From Daphnia carinata (taxonomy: Eukaryota; Arthropoda; Branchiopoda; Diplostraca; Daphniidae): a stretch of DNA of 64,000 bases. The DNA lies in NCBI RefSeq assembly GCF_022539665.2, contig NC_081338.1, positions 2,666,001 to 2,730,000 on the forward strand, read 5' to 3'. Positions 1 through 17,902 of this stretch are shown here, piece after piece. The position numbers and the translations under genes were made by a program. How positions within the stretch are numbered: the first letter of the stretch is position 1; the number at the start of each line of letters is the position of its first letter. The notes under the pieces were generated by a model that made no database searches, was not told the DNA's origin, and saw only the letters and a program-made list of their open reading frames with translations.

Positions 1-3000
1 ACGTGGATGACGCCATTCGTGTTCATCAAATCAGTTTTGATGACTGAGGCTTCTCTTACCTGTAAGAATCGTATCGATTTTCAATTTATGCAACAAACTT
101 TCAGTGATTTGAATCACTGTTTTTTTTTAAATCGTAATACTTTGAGAGTGGTTTCAATTCGGCGAACATCCAGCGTTCCAAACAACGAAGGCAACTTGTA
201 GATCAGATTGGGCTTGAAGGAGTCGGAATTGAACAGTCCCGGGACGACGTGATTAGCCACGATCTTGCATCAGTTCAAAGATTTAAAAAAAAACGAGATT
301 AAAACAGACAGCGCCATCTTTTAGTGCTTTCCCCTTATAAAACGAAACAACAATAAAAGAAAAGCAGTTTGAACTGACCTTTTTCAAAAAGGAGCGATTC
401 TTCAAAGCCTCCTCGATCACTGTCGCACCCAATTCTTCGAACGCGGCATCGGTCGGCACGAAAAATGTGGACGAAATGCCACCGGCGGATAGATCGAGAG
501 CGTCGCTGCCCGTCATCACCAACTCCATGGCTTGGAGGAATGTCCTTGTGCATCCCGTAAGATAATTAGATCAATCGTTTAACCAGCGAAAGGTGTTAAA
601 AATTTACTTGAAGTTGCCCTCGCGTCGGAGCAGATCGCCAGCTGAAATGTTGGCTGGAATCATGACACGATTGATGATGTGAATGACACCATTCTGGCCT
701 TCCATATCGGCTTTCTCAACGACAGCGCATTCGACTCCAATCGCTTTGCGGTAAACGCTCAAGCGCAGCGGGTTTTCTTCGTCCAGAGACATGACGATCT
801 ACACATATAGGCATGAACCCAATATTTCTCTCTCTATAAAGTCTTGATTTTTGCCAACGAGTAGATCTAGAAAAGATAGATTGGTCAAAAGACGAAAGGA
901 AATACCTCGCTGTCTTTGATTTTGTTGGTCAGCAACCTGCCCTGCGTAGCGTGGTAGAGGATGGCCGCCTGGGCTTTCTCCTGGCTCGAACGCATGTCTT
1001 GCAAAACTGCTTCTGGCAGCGCTGTTAGAATCGGACGTTGATGAATAGAAATTGTTAAATATAAAAAGAAAAAAAAAAGAGGTACAGTAAAAAGCCGCTT
1101 CGGACGGGATGAAGATGGTGTAGGCACCGAATTTGGAGAAAGCTTCTTCCACTCCACCGATTTTGACGAGTTCCATGAAAGTGGTGAGCCTCTCGGATTC
1201 AGCCAGTTCAAGAAGATTTTTAGCTGTGATTTTGGATTTTAGGAAATGAATTGCTTATTAATTGAAAATGAATGCAACCAAACCTCGGTTGGGTAGGAGG
1301 ACGTCGTCGAGCATGTGAACTAATCCGTTGGAACCGAGAACGAAGTCATTTCGCAAACGAGACCCTTCGACGCTGACACCTTGCGAATCGCACTCCAGAC
1401 GCAGCCGGTTTCCAGCAAACGTCCGCATACTGTGGTCGTCAATGATTGCCGGAGCGCACAGCGGGTGCACCAGCACGTGGTTCTGCAACAGAGCTTATAA
1501 AAGAAAACAATGAAGGGCTTAAAAGCCGTCAACAACGTCCAACAATAAATATAGATAGGCTATTATTCTTTCGACAGTTAATATAATGAATCAATCAACT
1601 GTTCCATGGCATCTTCCGCGATGTAATTTATGCTAGTCCGTTCGTTAGACGGCTGGGAAATGAATTGTAAGTTATGGAGATGGATGCAATCATAAAAACA
1701 AAGCTGCTGATATGAACGATACCCAATCGAGCTTCTTTGTCCTTCAGAATAGCATCAAGACGAGAAGCTGGGATTTTTTGGAAGGCCTCGTCTGAAGGTG
1801 CCAGGATCGTGATGGCCGCATTGCCGGCCGAGCGCAATTTGTTGAAGAAAGCTGATTCTTCCATAGCTTTGGCTAACACTGAAAATCGACCATCCTAAAC
1901 AATGAATGGAGATGACAATTCGATTACACAATTATTGTAGCCTTGGTCTTTTCCCTTTTGCATTACCGAAGTTACAATCTCCGAAACATCTCGGCTCATA
2001 ACTGCACCAGGATCAAGTAGACTGTCGATCACGTGAACGACGCCATTGGTGGCTTCTTGATCCTTTCGCACGATCGTGCGGCAGTTGACAGTCAGCATCT
2101 ACAGACGCGTTCATAAATAAAAGAAAAACTAGTGAGTCTTATTTGTTCACCCAATTCTTTCAAAAAATCCTTTTTAATTTATTAGTTGCATTTTTTTTTC
2201 TTTCAATGCGGTTTACTCACGCCACTGGAATATTTGTTAATGCGTAGACGATTGCCATTGTACAGAGTCGGGATGGTCAGATCAGCTTGGAAAGTATCGG
2301 ACGTAATTTTGCGATCGGAAATGTGGTAACGTAGGATCGGGTTTTCAATATTCCCGCGGAACGAGTCAACGCGAGCGCGCAATTCGCGCGGAATATTAGC
2401 GAAGGCTTCGTTCGTCGGCGCGAACAACGTAAACGCCTGGATTTTTATTGATTTATAAAGAAAGATAAGTCGACAAATAAATGAAACGTGATAGACGTTT
2501 CATACCCCATCGCGTGCCCATTCTTTTTGTAGACCGGATTCCTCAACATAGCGAACGAAATCTGTAGCGCCCAACTCACGTGCCGTTTCCAAGATGTTCT
2601 TCAATGGCTTCACTGTCAATAACATTTCGTTAGTTAAGCTTCTTTTACATTTGGCATCGTGAATTTATTTTTTTTTTTTTCAGATGAATGAATGCGTAGA
2701 CACATTTTTTTTTCGTACCTCCTGCACAACCGTCCTGTCCGGGAACGCGATGAAATCCTTCGCAACACTCAAATCGAAGTATTCTGCAAAGTTATGAATC
2801 TTGTTACTACGTCAATCATTTCAAATGCATTTAATGGCGTTATATCCACGCTCGCGCTGAATATCGTCCTGAAAAATTGGAACTAGACGAGCAGATCGAG
2901 ACACTCAGACACAGACATAATAACAAGAGCAGAAAATAATTTTTGAAAATAAAAAAAGCAAATTTAAAAAAAAATTAAACCAAACAAAACAAATCGAACG

Positions 3001-4806
3001 AAAAAAAAAAAGAGTAAGGGTTAACGAAAATTTCGGCCACCGAAATTTTGACGACAACACGAACATTATGAGAGCATTGAACGCCGCGAAGTAATCAGAT
3101 CTACATATTATAAACAATCGAATGATAACCCTCAACCCAACCGAATGGCAACCGACGAGGTTGCGTTCGCCTATTTCTTAAGCTCCTTTCATCAGCATTT
3201 GTGGTTGCCGGACGGATCGCATCTCGAAATGGTGTACATAAAGCTGCGTTAATGGAACGAGAGTTACACGAAGACCCAATAAAAAGGAAAACATATAAAC
3301 GCGCAACGCATACATACATTAAAAAAAAAAAAAAAAAGAGAGAGAAAATTTGACATAGATATACGACTATGTACACAAAGTGGGATAGTATATGCGTGAG
3401 TGAAGACTGAAAGAGCGAAGACGGGCAATGACGACGGGATGAACGAAAAGAGAACATAGAGGGAAAAAAAAAGAAGGGGATTGACTTACGTTTTCTGACC
3501 ACAGATCTTGCGCGGCAGATAGTATTTACACTCGGTCCAGATTTTCCATTTGGTCCCAGGCACTTCTTCTACCACGCAGGCGTTCGGTCTAAAAAAGAAA
3601 AGAAAAAAAAAAGAGCAAAACATAAAGATTTGTTTTGTTCGTGTTATCTTTGAAAGAAACGAAAGCAAAGCGTGTTGTTCAGCACCTTGCGCCAATTTTT
3701 TTTTTCCCGAGTTAATGTATTTTCATTTTCTGTCGAGTGAAAGACGTAGAAACTCTGGCATCGTCATTGTTATTTTTGCGACGCAGCAACATTTGACAAA
3801 AACGGGAGGCGGGCGCTAACGATTCGGGCAGATTGTCTGTATTTTAATTCTAATGAACTGCGTGGAGCTCGGTCGCTCCACACGCACTACTCACGATTTA
3901 CACGAGGCTATTTGATATCCATGAATATGGAAATCTAGGCAGTCCCCCTCCCCCTCGTCTAAAAACAAGGAAAGACGCGTCATTTTGAAGGTACGGAAAA
4001 AGAGACGAATAACCCATTTGATATTTGCGACGGAGATGGATGGCCAATGATATGGAAATGAATATTTCCGTACATGGTAGCAAGTGCGCGCCCAACGCTT
4101 TCAAATTCTTCTTATCTTTTCTTTTTTCCTACAAGACACGCGAACAGCAGCATCACCCATCTTAGATGAAGAAGTGGGGGGGGGGGGGTCTATATAGTAA
4201 TAACAACACTGTACATGGCTATCTTGACGAGTTGGCCTGGCCACCTCGTCGCACGAACAAGATGAACCTAACAACACGGAACACGGGCGTTTCCCGGTGC
4301 TGTTACACCATATAAGCTGAATGGGGCAAAATAGAAGATTAACGTTAGTAAAACTCATTTGATATGTTGCTGACCCACAAGAGACGAGACTTGACCGACT
4401 TTGGCGGATGTCAAACCCTGCCATTTTATCTCGGGAAATCTCGCAAACAGCCGAACAAAATCCTTTTGTGATTTTGGCTTTTGAATGCGGCGATAATTAT
4501 TCCGCTCGCCAGTGCATTGTCCTGCAGAAAAAAAACGGTCACCGGAAAACGTGTGACCAAATACGGTGCGAGTCCTGAGTCATTTACTTGCGAATCCATA
4601 GGGGAGAGGTGGGCATTTCCAAGTTCGGATACGGACGTTTTCACGCGTTTACAACCAGACGAAGGAAACGAAAGCAAATGATCTTACCCTTGTTGGCGGG
4701 CGAATCGTATGTGCCACGCAGGCAACTTGGACTTGTTGACACCATCTACCGTGGACCAGGAAGCACAGCAAACTAGCACGACAATCAACAGAGAGTAAGC
4801 TTTCAT
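1..4806 (-). CDS. TGFBI/periostin-like fasciclin (FAS1) protein, 3' end beyond window
   Basis: Secreted matrix/adhesion protein of the TGFBI-periostin family. Fourteen exons read on the minus strand join in frame: 4806-4688, 3588-3490, 2783-2719, 2612-2506, 2436-2221, 2098-1967, 1894-1723, 1493-1284, 1223-1086, 1021-906, 798-608, 544-379, 263-141, 59-1 (about 637 residues, then cut by the window edge). The start is followed by a hydrophobic signal peptide (MKAYSLLIVVLVCCASW). Residues about 40-95 form a Cys-rich EMI-type module (GPNAC, CKYYLPRKICGQKT, FECCEGFHRVPGQDGC). Four FAS1 domains follow; the first shows TLFAPTNEAF and TNGVVHVID, the second TILAPSDEAF, the third TIFIPSEAAF, the fourth FFVPTDAAFEEL and TNGVIHV. 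EMI plus four FAS1 is the vertebrate TGFBI architecture. The C-terminal tail, where an RGD could lie, is not in the window. Family assignment is firm; the in vivo partner is unknown. Confidence 0.93.
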
Positions 4807-5825
4807 CGTTCAGTTGTTTTCGATGTTATTTTGGTTTCCAAGTTGTAGCCGGTCAACCGTGGGTACCCTATTTTCCACGTCACGACAAGGTGTGTTTCCT
4901 CCCCCTCCTTTGCTCTTTTTTTTTCCTTTTTTTTTTTAAAATAAACAAGAAAAAGACGCAACAGTGGGTTGAACACAGTTGTCACGATGCAAACAAGATC
5001 GGGACCGAACAATGCTGATCATGCAGCAGTTGACCTGACGCCACAACTTCGACTGGCGAGGTACTGTTCTCCTACCACAGTTTGGTGCTGTACAGTGCAT
5101 CTTGGACGTGGGAGGTAGGGCCTCTTTCGCTTGCGTGAGCGTGAGTGGACACATCAAGACTTGTCCCGCCTCGTTCGCGCGGTCGCCTTTTCTCGTCCTT
5201 TGAGCAAGCCGCCTCCGAATTAAAAACTTTAAATCAACATCACTTGCTATGCCATAATGGCCGCCTCGTCCAACTTGTTTTTATTTTTTAAACATTCGAT
5301 TTTTTTTAAACAGACTGCAAAGGCATAGAATCTTTGTCGTACATTCATTTAGTCGTGAAATTCGCATGGGGTCAACGACTTTCATCGCTACGTTAATATT
5401 CACGTTTAACACAGTCTCGGCATACGACCGAGTGAAATGGTTTCAATGTTTTTGAAAAGCAGTTTTATACTCTCCTGTGAACAGGTAGAATTTCCGACAT
5501 AAGAAAAGCAAAGTGAAAGGATGAGTGTTGCCTTCCTTGTTCATAAAAAGCATACAATAATTGTAATATTAATAAATAAGATTTGTAGTGAACGATAAAT
5601 CCCTTTCTTCGTAATTCGTGCTCTTAATGTAACCCCAATTTCAATAAGTCAACATTCACAATTCAAACCTTTGAAATGTAAATGACATTTAATCTATTAG
5701 CAGATACAAAACAAAATACAGACTGACAATGAAAATTTTGTCATTTATTTTCCTCTTTTGAAGTGGAGATGGGGTGAGGTGTTCCAATAAACAGTGGAAA
5801 TGATGAGGCAAGCCCTACATGCTTC
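4807..5825. other. Intergenic: upstream of fasciclin gene, downstream of EMC6
   Basis: No coding exon recognised. It should hold the promoter and 5' UTR of the fasciclin gene (minus strand, from 4806) and the 3' UTR of EMC6. A pyrimidine-rich stretch lies near 4915-4940. No clear TATA box or core promoter motif could be assigned. Confidence 0.5.
5744..5749 (-). terminator. Poly(A) signal of EMC6
   Basis: AATAAA on the minus strand about 80 nt past the EMC6 stop codon at 5826. Position and orientation fit the 3' end of that transcript. Inferred from sequence only. Confidence 0.5.
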
Positions 5826-6613
5826 CTAGTAGACATGCACCATCCCATAGATAAACCTAAGAAAAGTTTAGTTAAGGAATTTCCTGAAAAACAATTTATA
5901 TTATATCAATGATAAGAAAAAAAATTTGGTAGTTCAAAAAGGATACGTCCAGAAAAGAACATATGTCTGAAAAAAGAAAAACAATGAGGAATAAATTTTA
6001 CATATTTGAAAATCTAAAACAAAACATTACAATTAAGCCACCACTCAGTCCACTAGACAACAATGAACTTCTGCTAGTGAAATATTTTTGCCAATGTGGT
6101 CCTGCTTTTAGTAACAGAAGAAGCTAAAATATGGAAAACTGATAAGTCATTTTTCATATGAAATTCAGTATTTAGTTTTCTACGTACCCATATTGCAACA
6201 GCACAAAATATGTAGAACACAAAGCCATAAAGACTAGTCAAGCCCAAAATTCCAGCAGCAGCTCCTCCAAGAGCAGCTAAAAAATTGTTTTGTTGTATTA
6301 CCAACTGTTTAGAGATCAATATGAAGGAGTAGCATTTACCCATTGATGTTCGACAGTATTCAACTACCATTGCATTATTTCTAATTGCACCTTCACTGAA
6401 AGCTAATACCTCTGAAATAAAAAACAAAAACAAAGAATAAGAAAACCCTTCTTACATTACATCCATTATTATAACATAACTAAAAATATTCTGTGGTGGT
6501 GAAGGAGAACGAGACTTTGAAACAGCTCATTAAGATAATTCGTTGCGGAAATTTAACATTTCTTTACCTCCATTATTTTTTTCTACTGGTCGAGTTTTAC
6601 TCTTGGAAGCCAT
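5826..6613 (-). CDS. EMC6: ER membrane protein complex subunit 6
   Basis: EMC6 is a small core membrane subunit of the ER membrane protein complex, which inserts tail-anchored and multipass proteins into the ER membrane. Six exons join in frame to 116 residues: 6613-6568, 6411-6340, 6276-6188, 6123-6031, 5966-5947, 5856-5826. Diagnostic stretches are AVRGN-like [16 protein letters not shown], then [32 protein letters not shown], and a C-terminus [16 protein letters not shown] that is nearly identical to animal EMC6. Hydrophobic segments match the known membrane helices. The length agrees with the family (about 110 residues). The fifth exon is only 20 nt and the coding part of the last is 31 nt; both are required to build the conserved C-terminus. 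The start ATG is followed by a short charged, Lys-rich cytosolic N-terminus. Confidence 0.95.
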
Positions 6614-8008
6614 AATGAAATAGGTTTATTATCCGAAATGAATAAACTTTTGCTTTCAAACTCGTGTGTTTGTTTCACCACGGTTTTACTGCACAAACTG
6701 CACCGGTACAGCTAAGCTGTCTGCAATTTGCACCAACGATTATGTCAAAATCAAAGTCCATTCCAGGGCTCGCCCCGTATCAATCGGGTAGCTTTTTTAC
6801 CGATCGGGGGCGTTTTGGTTTTCAAGGCGAGGCTGCTGAAGGTGCGGGGTGTTTGATTTCCCCGCGTGCCCCGTGTGGCTTAAATCGGGTTGCCTAATGC
6901 AATCGATTGCTTACTTGAGCAGAATCGATCACCTGGCTGACCTATCAATAGTCGATTTTACCGGTAGGTCTTTTTCTATAGTGTGGTGAATGGCGCCGTT
7001 TGTTGGTCATTTTCGAAGATGGTACTGAAGCGCCTAAGCTGATCCAGGAAGTTAGCCCCGCTCCGCCCGCACCGCTGAATAGGTAATTATGCTTCAGAAA
7101 AAACTGAGTACTGAAAATTATTGTATTCAATTTAACAATAGCAAATTTTATAAGCGAAATTTTAATAATCAATAACGTCATAACAACCAATACAAATTAC
7201 TTAAACAGAAATCGGTAGGCGTTAACAAGAGCTTTCGATTTTTGTAAAAATTTTGGGGAAATATTAAAACGGAAAAAAATAATAGAACAATAAAAGATTT
7301 TTTCTTATATCGACAAGGATTAGTGATGCGCTAGAGGCTAAAGCTATACAGTATCTCTGTGAGCTATAACGCCTATCGATAACAGTGCTAAACAGTAACA
7401 AAAGTACCAAGCAAAGATTAAAACGTGGAATTTTTAAACTTTCAAGTTCCTTTACTTTATTCAATTACTTATTCGATTTTTCGTTCCATTTTATATGTTT
7501 GAATAAAACATAAAAATAGAATAAAGCTTATAATTATTTTAAAATACAAAAGAAGAATAAACGAATAAAAATTTAGTCGAACTGTTATTCAAAATAAATT
7601 TTTACGTGATGACAATAAATATAAATAAATAATATATCTTCGGAAGGACACTGCCGTAAGCTATTAGGTGCTGCTTTGCAAAAGTTACGTTTGAGGAATA
7701 TAAAAATCTCCTTCAACTTTTTGACGCTAGAGGTCCACAAAGTTTTCAGTGCAATGGGGGTGAACTGGATTAATTACAAACACCTTGGATGTTGAATTGG
7801 AAATCTGGGTGGATTTGGAAGCACTTGAAGTGCAATTATTAAACAAAAACAAAATACTACTTCGAGTTTTCCACTAATTAATCAACTACCGCTATTCTTA
7901 CTTTCTTTTTGTTTTGTCATCAACATTCTGGATTCATCTGAAGTTTACAGAAATTCTTATTAGCAGCAGGTATCTTAAGATTCTTTCAAGATACCTCTTC
8001 TTCCAGGT
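6614..8008. other. Intergenic between EMC6 and the BTB-Psq gene, with a GC-rich patch
   Basis: No coding exon recognised. EMC6 and the BTB-Psq gene diverge from here, so both promoters are expected. About 6770-6890 is clearly GC-richer than its surroundings and has G-run and C-run blocks; 7080-7880 is very AT-rich. A polypyrimidine/AG acceptor-like sequence ends just before the ATG at 8009, suggesting an upstream noncoding exon. Confidence 0.4.
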
Positions 8009-9656
8009 ATGGCCACTCGAAACAAAGGCGAGTTGTGTCATCTTCATTGGACAGACCATGAATCACTTCTTCGAGGAGTCTGCAACAATCTCTTAACCAC
8101 AGAAAAGTTTGCTGATGTCACGTTATTTTGTGATGGTGTTGGCATTAAGTGCCATAAATTCATGTTGTCTGCTTGCAGCCCATACTTTGATCAGATATTT
8201 TCTGAATCACCCTGTTCACATCCCATTATTATTCTAAGAGATGTATGTTATTGGCAAATGCAAGCCTTGTTGCATTTCATTTACAAAGGAGAGCTAAACA
8301 CTGATGAAGCTAAACTTGCTAGTTTAGTGGAACTGGCCCAATCACTGCAAATAAAAGGCATAGGTGAATTCAGAACAACTTCATATGAAGTGAACACTGC
8401 TACAGCAGAAGAAAGACAGAAAAGAAGATCATCAGTTTCAAGTGAAGTAACAAATCACACAGAAAACATAAAAAGTTACCTGTCAGTAGAAGACCATACC
8501 AATACGTTATCTGGCAGATTAAATGCTTTACCTAAAGAAAGCAGTGAACTTCTTGAAAATTCACTCTCAGTTCAGCTTGATGCATCTGACTTCAGTTTAC
8601 AAGAGACAGGTATCTTGGCTTTCTTATCCATGCTGTAAACCTGTAAAAAGATTTTTCAAGGGCTTTGCCTGGACCTTTTTAGAAGTTGAATACAATTTCG
8701 AATCTGACCCTCTTGGAGACAATCAACCTATGACGACGGCCATGCACGAGCCCATCTTGGAATATCCAGAAGAATCAAGTACGGATCCCGCCCCGCAGAA
8801 AAAACGCTGTCTCCCCTCTAACTATGTTAGCATATCTGTTATTTTTAAAAAAATGTATTTAAGGGGTAATCAGTTATCAATAGGTTACTGATAGCGACGC
8901 CGATGCGACTAGTGATGTTTCGGTTCCGGTAACTGCTACTGCAGCCTACAAGCGTTACACCGATGCACAACTCTCCTCTGCCATCCAAGCAGTAGTTGAG
9001 GAAGGAATGAAACAAGTTGATGCGTGCATCAAATACGGGATCCCATTTACTACACTTGCTCGCAAACTGAGCGTTTATCGAACAGGTGGTGGCTGCTTGC
9101 GTCCTGCTACGTCAAAAAAGAAGAGAAGTTCTTGTTCATCAAATGTTTGTTATTGGCATTGACCAGTTATATTTGCAGAAGCCTAATTTGTTTTAATTAT
9201 CACAATATGCTTAACAGGTATCAGTGGCTTCAGTTTTATCCATAGAAACCGACTTGGAAAGTACAGGGAATATCGAAAATGCATCAACAAATGATGGAGT
9301 AGTGTAAGTGTTATTGTTGGGTCGTACTAATTGAATCTTTACGTGTCGCAATGTAGTTTTTAATCATATATTTTATATTTACCGCAATTAGGCTCGTCAT
9401 TGAAGATCCTTTCGACGTGTTGCCGACAGAGGTGAATTCCAAGAATGTGCCGTCCTTAAAACATTATAAAACTTACCCTGAAAAGAATTTAAAAGCAGCC
9501 ATTAATGATGTTTTGCACAAAGGAATGCGTGTGCAAGAAGCTAGTAAATATTATAAAATTCCGGTGTCGACGTTGGCCCGCAAAATACGTTCTCACAAAC
9601 CAAACGACCACCAACATCTGCAAACGACGATGTCTTTCGATGTTCATCCGAATTAA
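8009..9656 (+). CDS. BTB domain transcription factor with two Pipsqueak HTH motifs
   Basis: Likely nuclear sequence-specific regulator of the BTB-Psq group (related to Drosophila pipsqueak, ribbon and bric-a-brac families). Five exons sum to 429 residues: 8009-8609, 8683-8825, 8884-9085, 9225-9303, 9392-9656. Residues about 8-120 are a TTK-type BTB/POZ dimerisation domain (LHWTDHESLLRGVCNNLL, FADVTLFCDG, KCHKFMLSACSPYFDQIF, FIYKGEL). A Ser/Glu-rich linker with a basic patch (PQKKRC) follows. The first Psq-type helix-turn-helix is in exon 3 (YKRYTDAQLSSAIQAVVEEG, then YGIPFTTLARKL); the second is in the last exon (LKAAINDVLHKG, YYKIPVSTLARKI), close to the C-terminus. Both keep the A-x-x-Y/Y-x-I-P-x-x-T/S-L-A-R-K core. 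The start lies two bases after a splice acceptor, so an upstream 5' UTR exon is probable. I cannot name the orthologue. Confidence 0.9.
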
Positions 9657-12094
9657 TGATGGTGAAGTTGAACTAGTTTCACTTTTTTTATTTGCTTGAC
9701 ATTTAATATACATTCGTGTAATCTCGAACATGTCAGCGGTTTTTGGCTAGTTAAAACGCTACGCTACTTGCTGCCTATTTTTGAAATCACATAGATAAGT
9801 TGTAGAGACCTTCTGATTTTATGTTGTATTTAACTTAGGAAAAGGCGCATAACTGAAAAAACATCTAACACGCACTCCGACGAATGACTGGACTCCAGGG
9901 GTCATGCGTCGAAGACCATCGTGAAACGGACTGGCATTCCGATCGTTCCTAAATGTGAAATTCGCGCCATCCGTATGAAAGGGTTCAGTGGGACAGTGTC
10001 GCAAGATTTCGGCTAGGCATTCATCACAGAAGTGAAAGTATAGCGCCCATTGAGACACACAGAAGTAAGGATACTGCGCGCTTCCTACAGGCAAAAGCTC
10101 TTTAGCACCGATTGATACAAACTCCATTCAAATCTGCATTTTAACAGAGACCTTCGTAGGCGCTTAAGGCGCCATCAGCTTCGAAATGGCCAGCTGGGGC
10201 GTTATAAATATATGCAGATAGTCCGTGGTATGTATTCAAATTCCCTATCCGTCGGAATTTTGATTTCGACAGATGTTTGAAGATATATACATACCAGATC
10301 GATTCACATCAAAGGATTTTCGAAGAGCCTAAAGTGGAGCTGAAGCAACAACCGTATTTTATTCTCGTGTTACTTCTGAGACCTGTGACAAAAGAATGGC
10401 GACCGGCCAAAGAATCCCCAAGTCCGTTTAATCTGAGGCAACTTTTGTGGTGTCTATCTTGGCATTCTCCAGCTCCTCGATGCATCCATCGGTGGGAAAT
10501 GAGCCAAACCTTTTGAGGGAGCTGCTGGAGGGGAATAGTGAGCGGGGTAGTAAAGCAAAAGAACAAGAAAAAAAAAACGAAAACAAAGCTCAGATGTCTT
10601 TCAATCCGAATCCTACCAGGAATTGGGCCAAATTGTTGACTATGCCTTGCAAAAAGATCACGAAGTTCTAGGCAACAAGGGCAAAAAATTCCAAAACGAA
10701 AAAAACCAAAACGAAGTAGCAGACGGATAAGCTCATGACTAAAAGACGAACATTGCGCTGGCGAGAGGAAAAGGAAGTGAATGAACTCGGACGTGTTGTC
10801 CGATCACACGGCGAAGAGAGCGTTTACTCGAAAAAGAGGATCCGCCAGTTTCTCTCGCTTACTGTAAATCAAAACGACCAAAAATAGCCGGAAGCTGCTG
10901 GCCTCATAGTCCGTCTTTCGAGACGCGTATCATCAGTCGCTATGGTCTAAAGAAACGGAGAGTAAAAGGAAAGAAGATAAAATAGGAGGAGAAGAGGAAG
11001 AAGAAGAAATTTTCGTGTCTATTTTCGAGAGGCTTTCCCTCTGCTCATGGGTAAGACGGAAAGAGCGGCGATCCAATATTTTGGGGCGAGTGATCGTCCA
11101 GTTTAACGGACGGTTCGGGACGGAATGTGAGCGTGCCCGATATTCCTAATCTTTATGGTAGTGCAAAAAGGGAGAAAGAAAGTAAGTCTATAGGACTTCG
11201 CAACACTCGAAATGGGAATTGTCATAGAATTGAAGCTAGAGCAGCTGATACGCAGCTTGGCGGGCTAGAATAATAGAAATGGCCGCTTGATCGGACGAGA
11301 TAATGTGAGAAGACTGTACGGAATGTAACTGCAGTCGTGGGAGAGCAAGAGAGAGAGAGAGAAGGAGAAAAAAAGGAAAAAGGGAGACAGACAGCAGGAG
11401 CACGAGCGATAAGAAGGAAACGTAACCGTGCCGTGCTGTTTTTAGCACACCGTGATTCTGTTTGTGAGCGTGTGGGTGCGTGCGCTTGTCGTCCTGGTCG
11501 TCGCCACCGCCACCTTTTTTTTTTGTTTAATACCCTGCTCTTCACACTCGGTCCAGCGCTTTAGTGGTTCAGTCTACTGCAGTGCTTGATGAAATCTAAT
11601 GGACTTACCGAATTCGAGCTAATTTTTTTTCCGGCCTTCCAATTGTTTGGCCGTTTCGTTTGTTTTCTTAATCGCTGTCTCTATACGTCTGGAAAGTGTC
11701 CATTTTGGATTTAGTTATCTCGTGACCACCGAATGGAAAACAAAGCACCCTTCTCATGCTTAACTACCATGTGATTATAGTGGCAGAAGGCAAAGAAAAA
11801 AGAATTCACGTCTGCGATCGAGTTGGCGTCGACACGCACCTTATGTGCGTACCACTGGTTTTCGGATCGCCGGGATAAACAACACCGACGCACACCAGCA
11901 CGTACGAGTCGTTACGTTTAAACAGCAACCGACTAGCGTGGAACATTGTTATTTTGTTTGTTTTTTCGCCGCCCAGCAACGCACCTTGAATGTGTTTACA
12001 GAATAACTCGACTGACTTGTTGTTCCGTGTACTTTTGGTGACAGTTGATCCTCGTAATAAGCGACAGGAAACGTAACATTCTACAAGCCACAAA
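9657..12094. other. Intergenic between BTB-Psq and kinase genes
   Basis: No gene that I recognise. A 102-codon minus-strand ORF (10127-9819) and an open plus-strand stretch near 10277-10516 have no recognisable domain. 10970-11420 is rich in GA/AG purine runs. The promoter and any 5' UTR exon of the kinase gene, whose coding start is at 12095, should be in the right part. Confidence 0.4.
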
Positions 12095-16970
<4,876 letters not shown>

Positions 16971-17286
16971 TGTTACACTTTTGATAATCTACAGATGGTG
17001 TATGATTGTTGTTTTTGTTTGTACATAAGGGACTGATGGTTAATGTTTTCAAACTGATTGTTCAGTGAGTTACACGGCCTTCTGAGTTGTATAATCCCTA
17101 TACCGGTGACACAAATTTGTTGGGCGCGACCAGGTGTGAGGAGCCATTATTGTTGATGCATTTTGTATTGACTGCACTGTGCTGTACACCTTAGTCGAAA
17201 TCAAATTTGACATTATGTTGTGACCTAGAATTCATGTACTACGAGATTTATGAAAAAGTAAAAAAAAAGTGTGATGTCTGATTTCA

Positions 17287-17292
17287 AATAAA
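17287..17292 (+). terminator. Poly(A) signal of kinase gene
   Basis: AATAAA about 320 nt after the kinase stop codon at 16970, in the correct orientation and before the next plus-strand gene. It implies a 3' UTR of roughly 330-350 nt. Confidence 0.55.
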
Positions 17293-17902
17293 ATGTTAGC
17301 ACAGTGGCCAACATGTAACTATATTTGTTACTTTAATACTCCCAGTTTTTAACCGTAAACAACTGCGTTTCGCAAGCTCTGATGATAACTACCTAGTCAC
17401 GCAGTATTTTAGATATCTTCGTCACTGATAAGTCTTTAGGCTTTATCTGTTCACCTACTACATTTCTTCATCGTAATATTCCTTGTCATTGCAGGTTTAT
17501 TGGCTCGTCTTATCCACGCAGGTGTTTAATAAAACATGTCCTTCCCCTACAAAATTGCGTTCGTGATTCCTGTTCATGTTTAGTAAAAAAAACAAATCCA
17601 TTCCGTAGATCAGACGTTGTTCCAGTGGTAAGAAATACTCCTCATTTATCACGCTAACATTATTCAATTGCACAGTAATGTATGTCAAGGCTTCCGCTTA
17701 ACTTAACAGCTATCAATAATTGCTTATTTACTTTGGGCTGGGTAGAAGAGAGAGCTCTTCTATTTCGAGAGAAAAGCTTGATTTTGTGCGGCTTCGGTTT
17801 TAGTTTTGTTGAATTTTGTTGAATTTTCTCCGCGAAATTTCCACGGCTCACTCCTAGATGTCACTGAGGTATTATTGTGATTTGTGATAATAACTAGAAA
17901 AC
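17293..17902. other. Intergenic between kinase and MARCHF5-like genes
   Basis: No coding exon recognised. It should contain the MARCHF5-like promoter and 5' UTR. Two nearby near-identical GTTGAATTTT words occur at about 17809-17828. Confidence 0.35.

Noticed and set aside
9819-10127. 102-codon minus-strand ORF with fairly even codon use
   Set aside because: No recognisable domain and no spliced partner; a real small exon is possible but cannot be supported.
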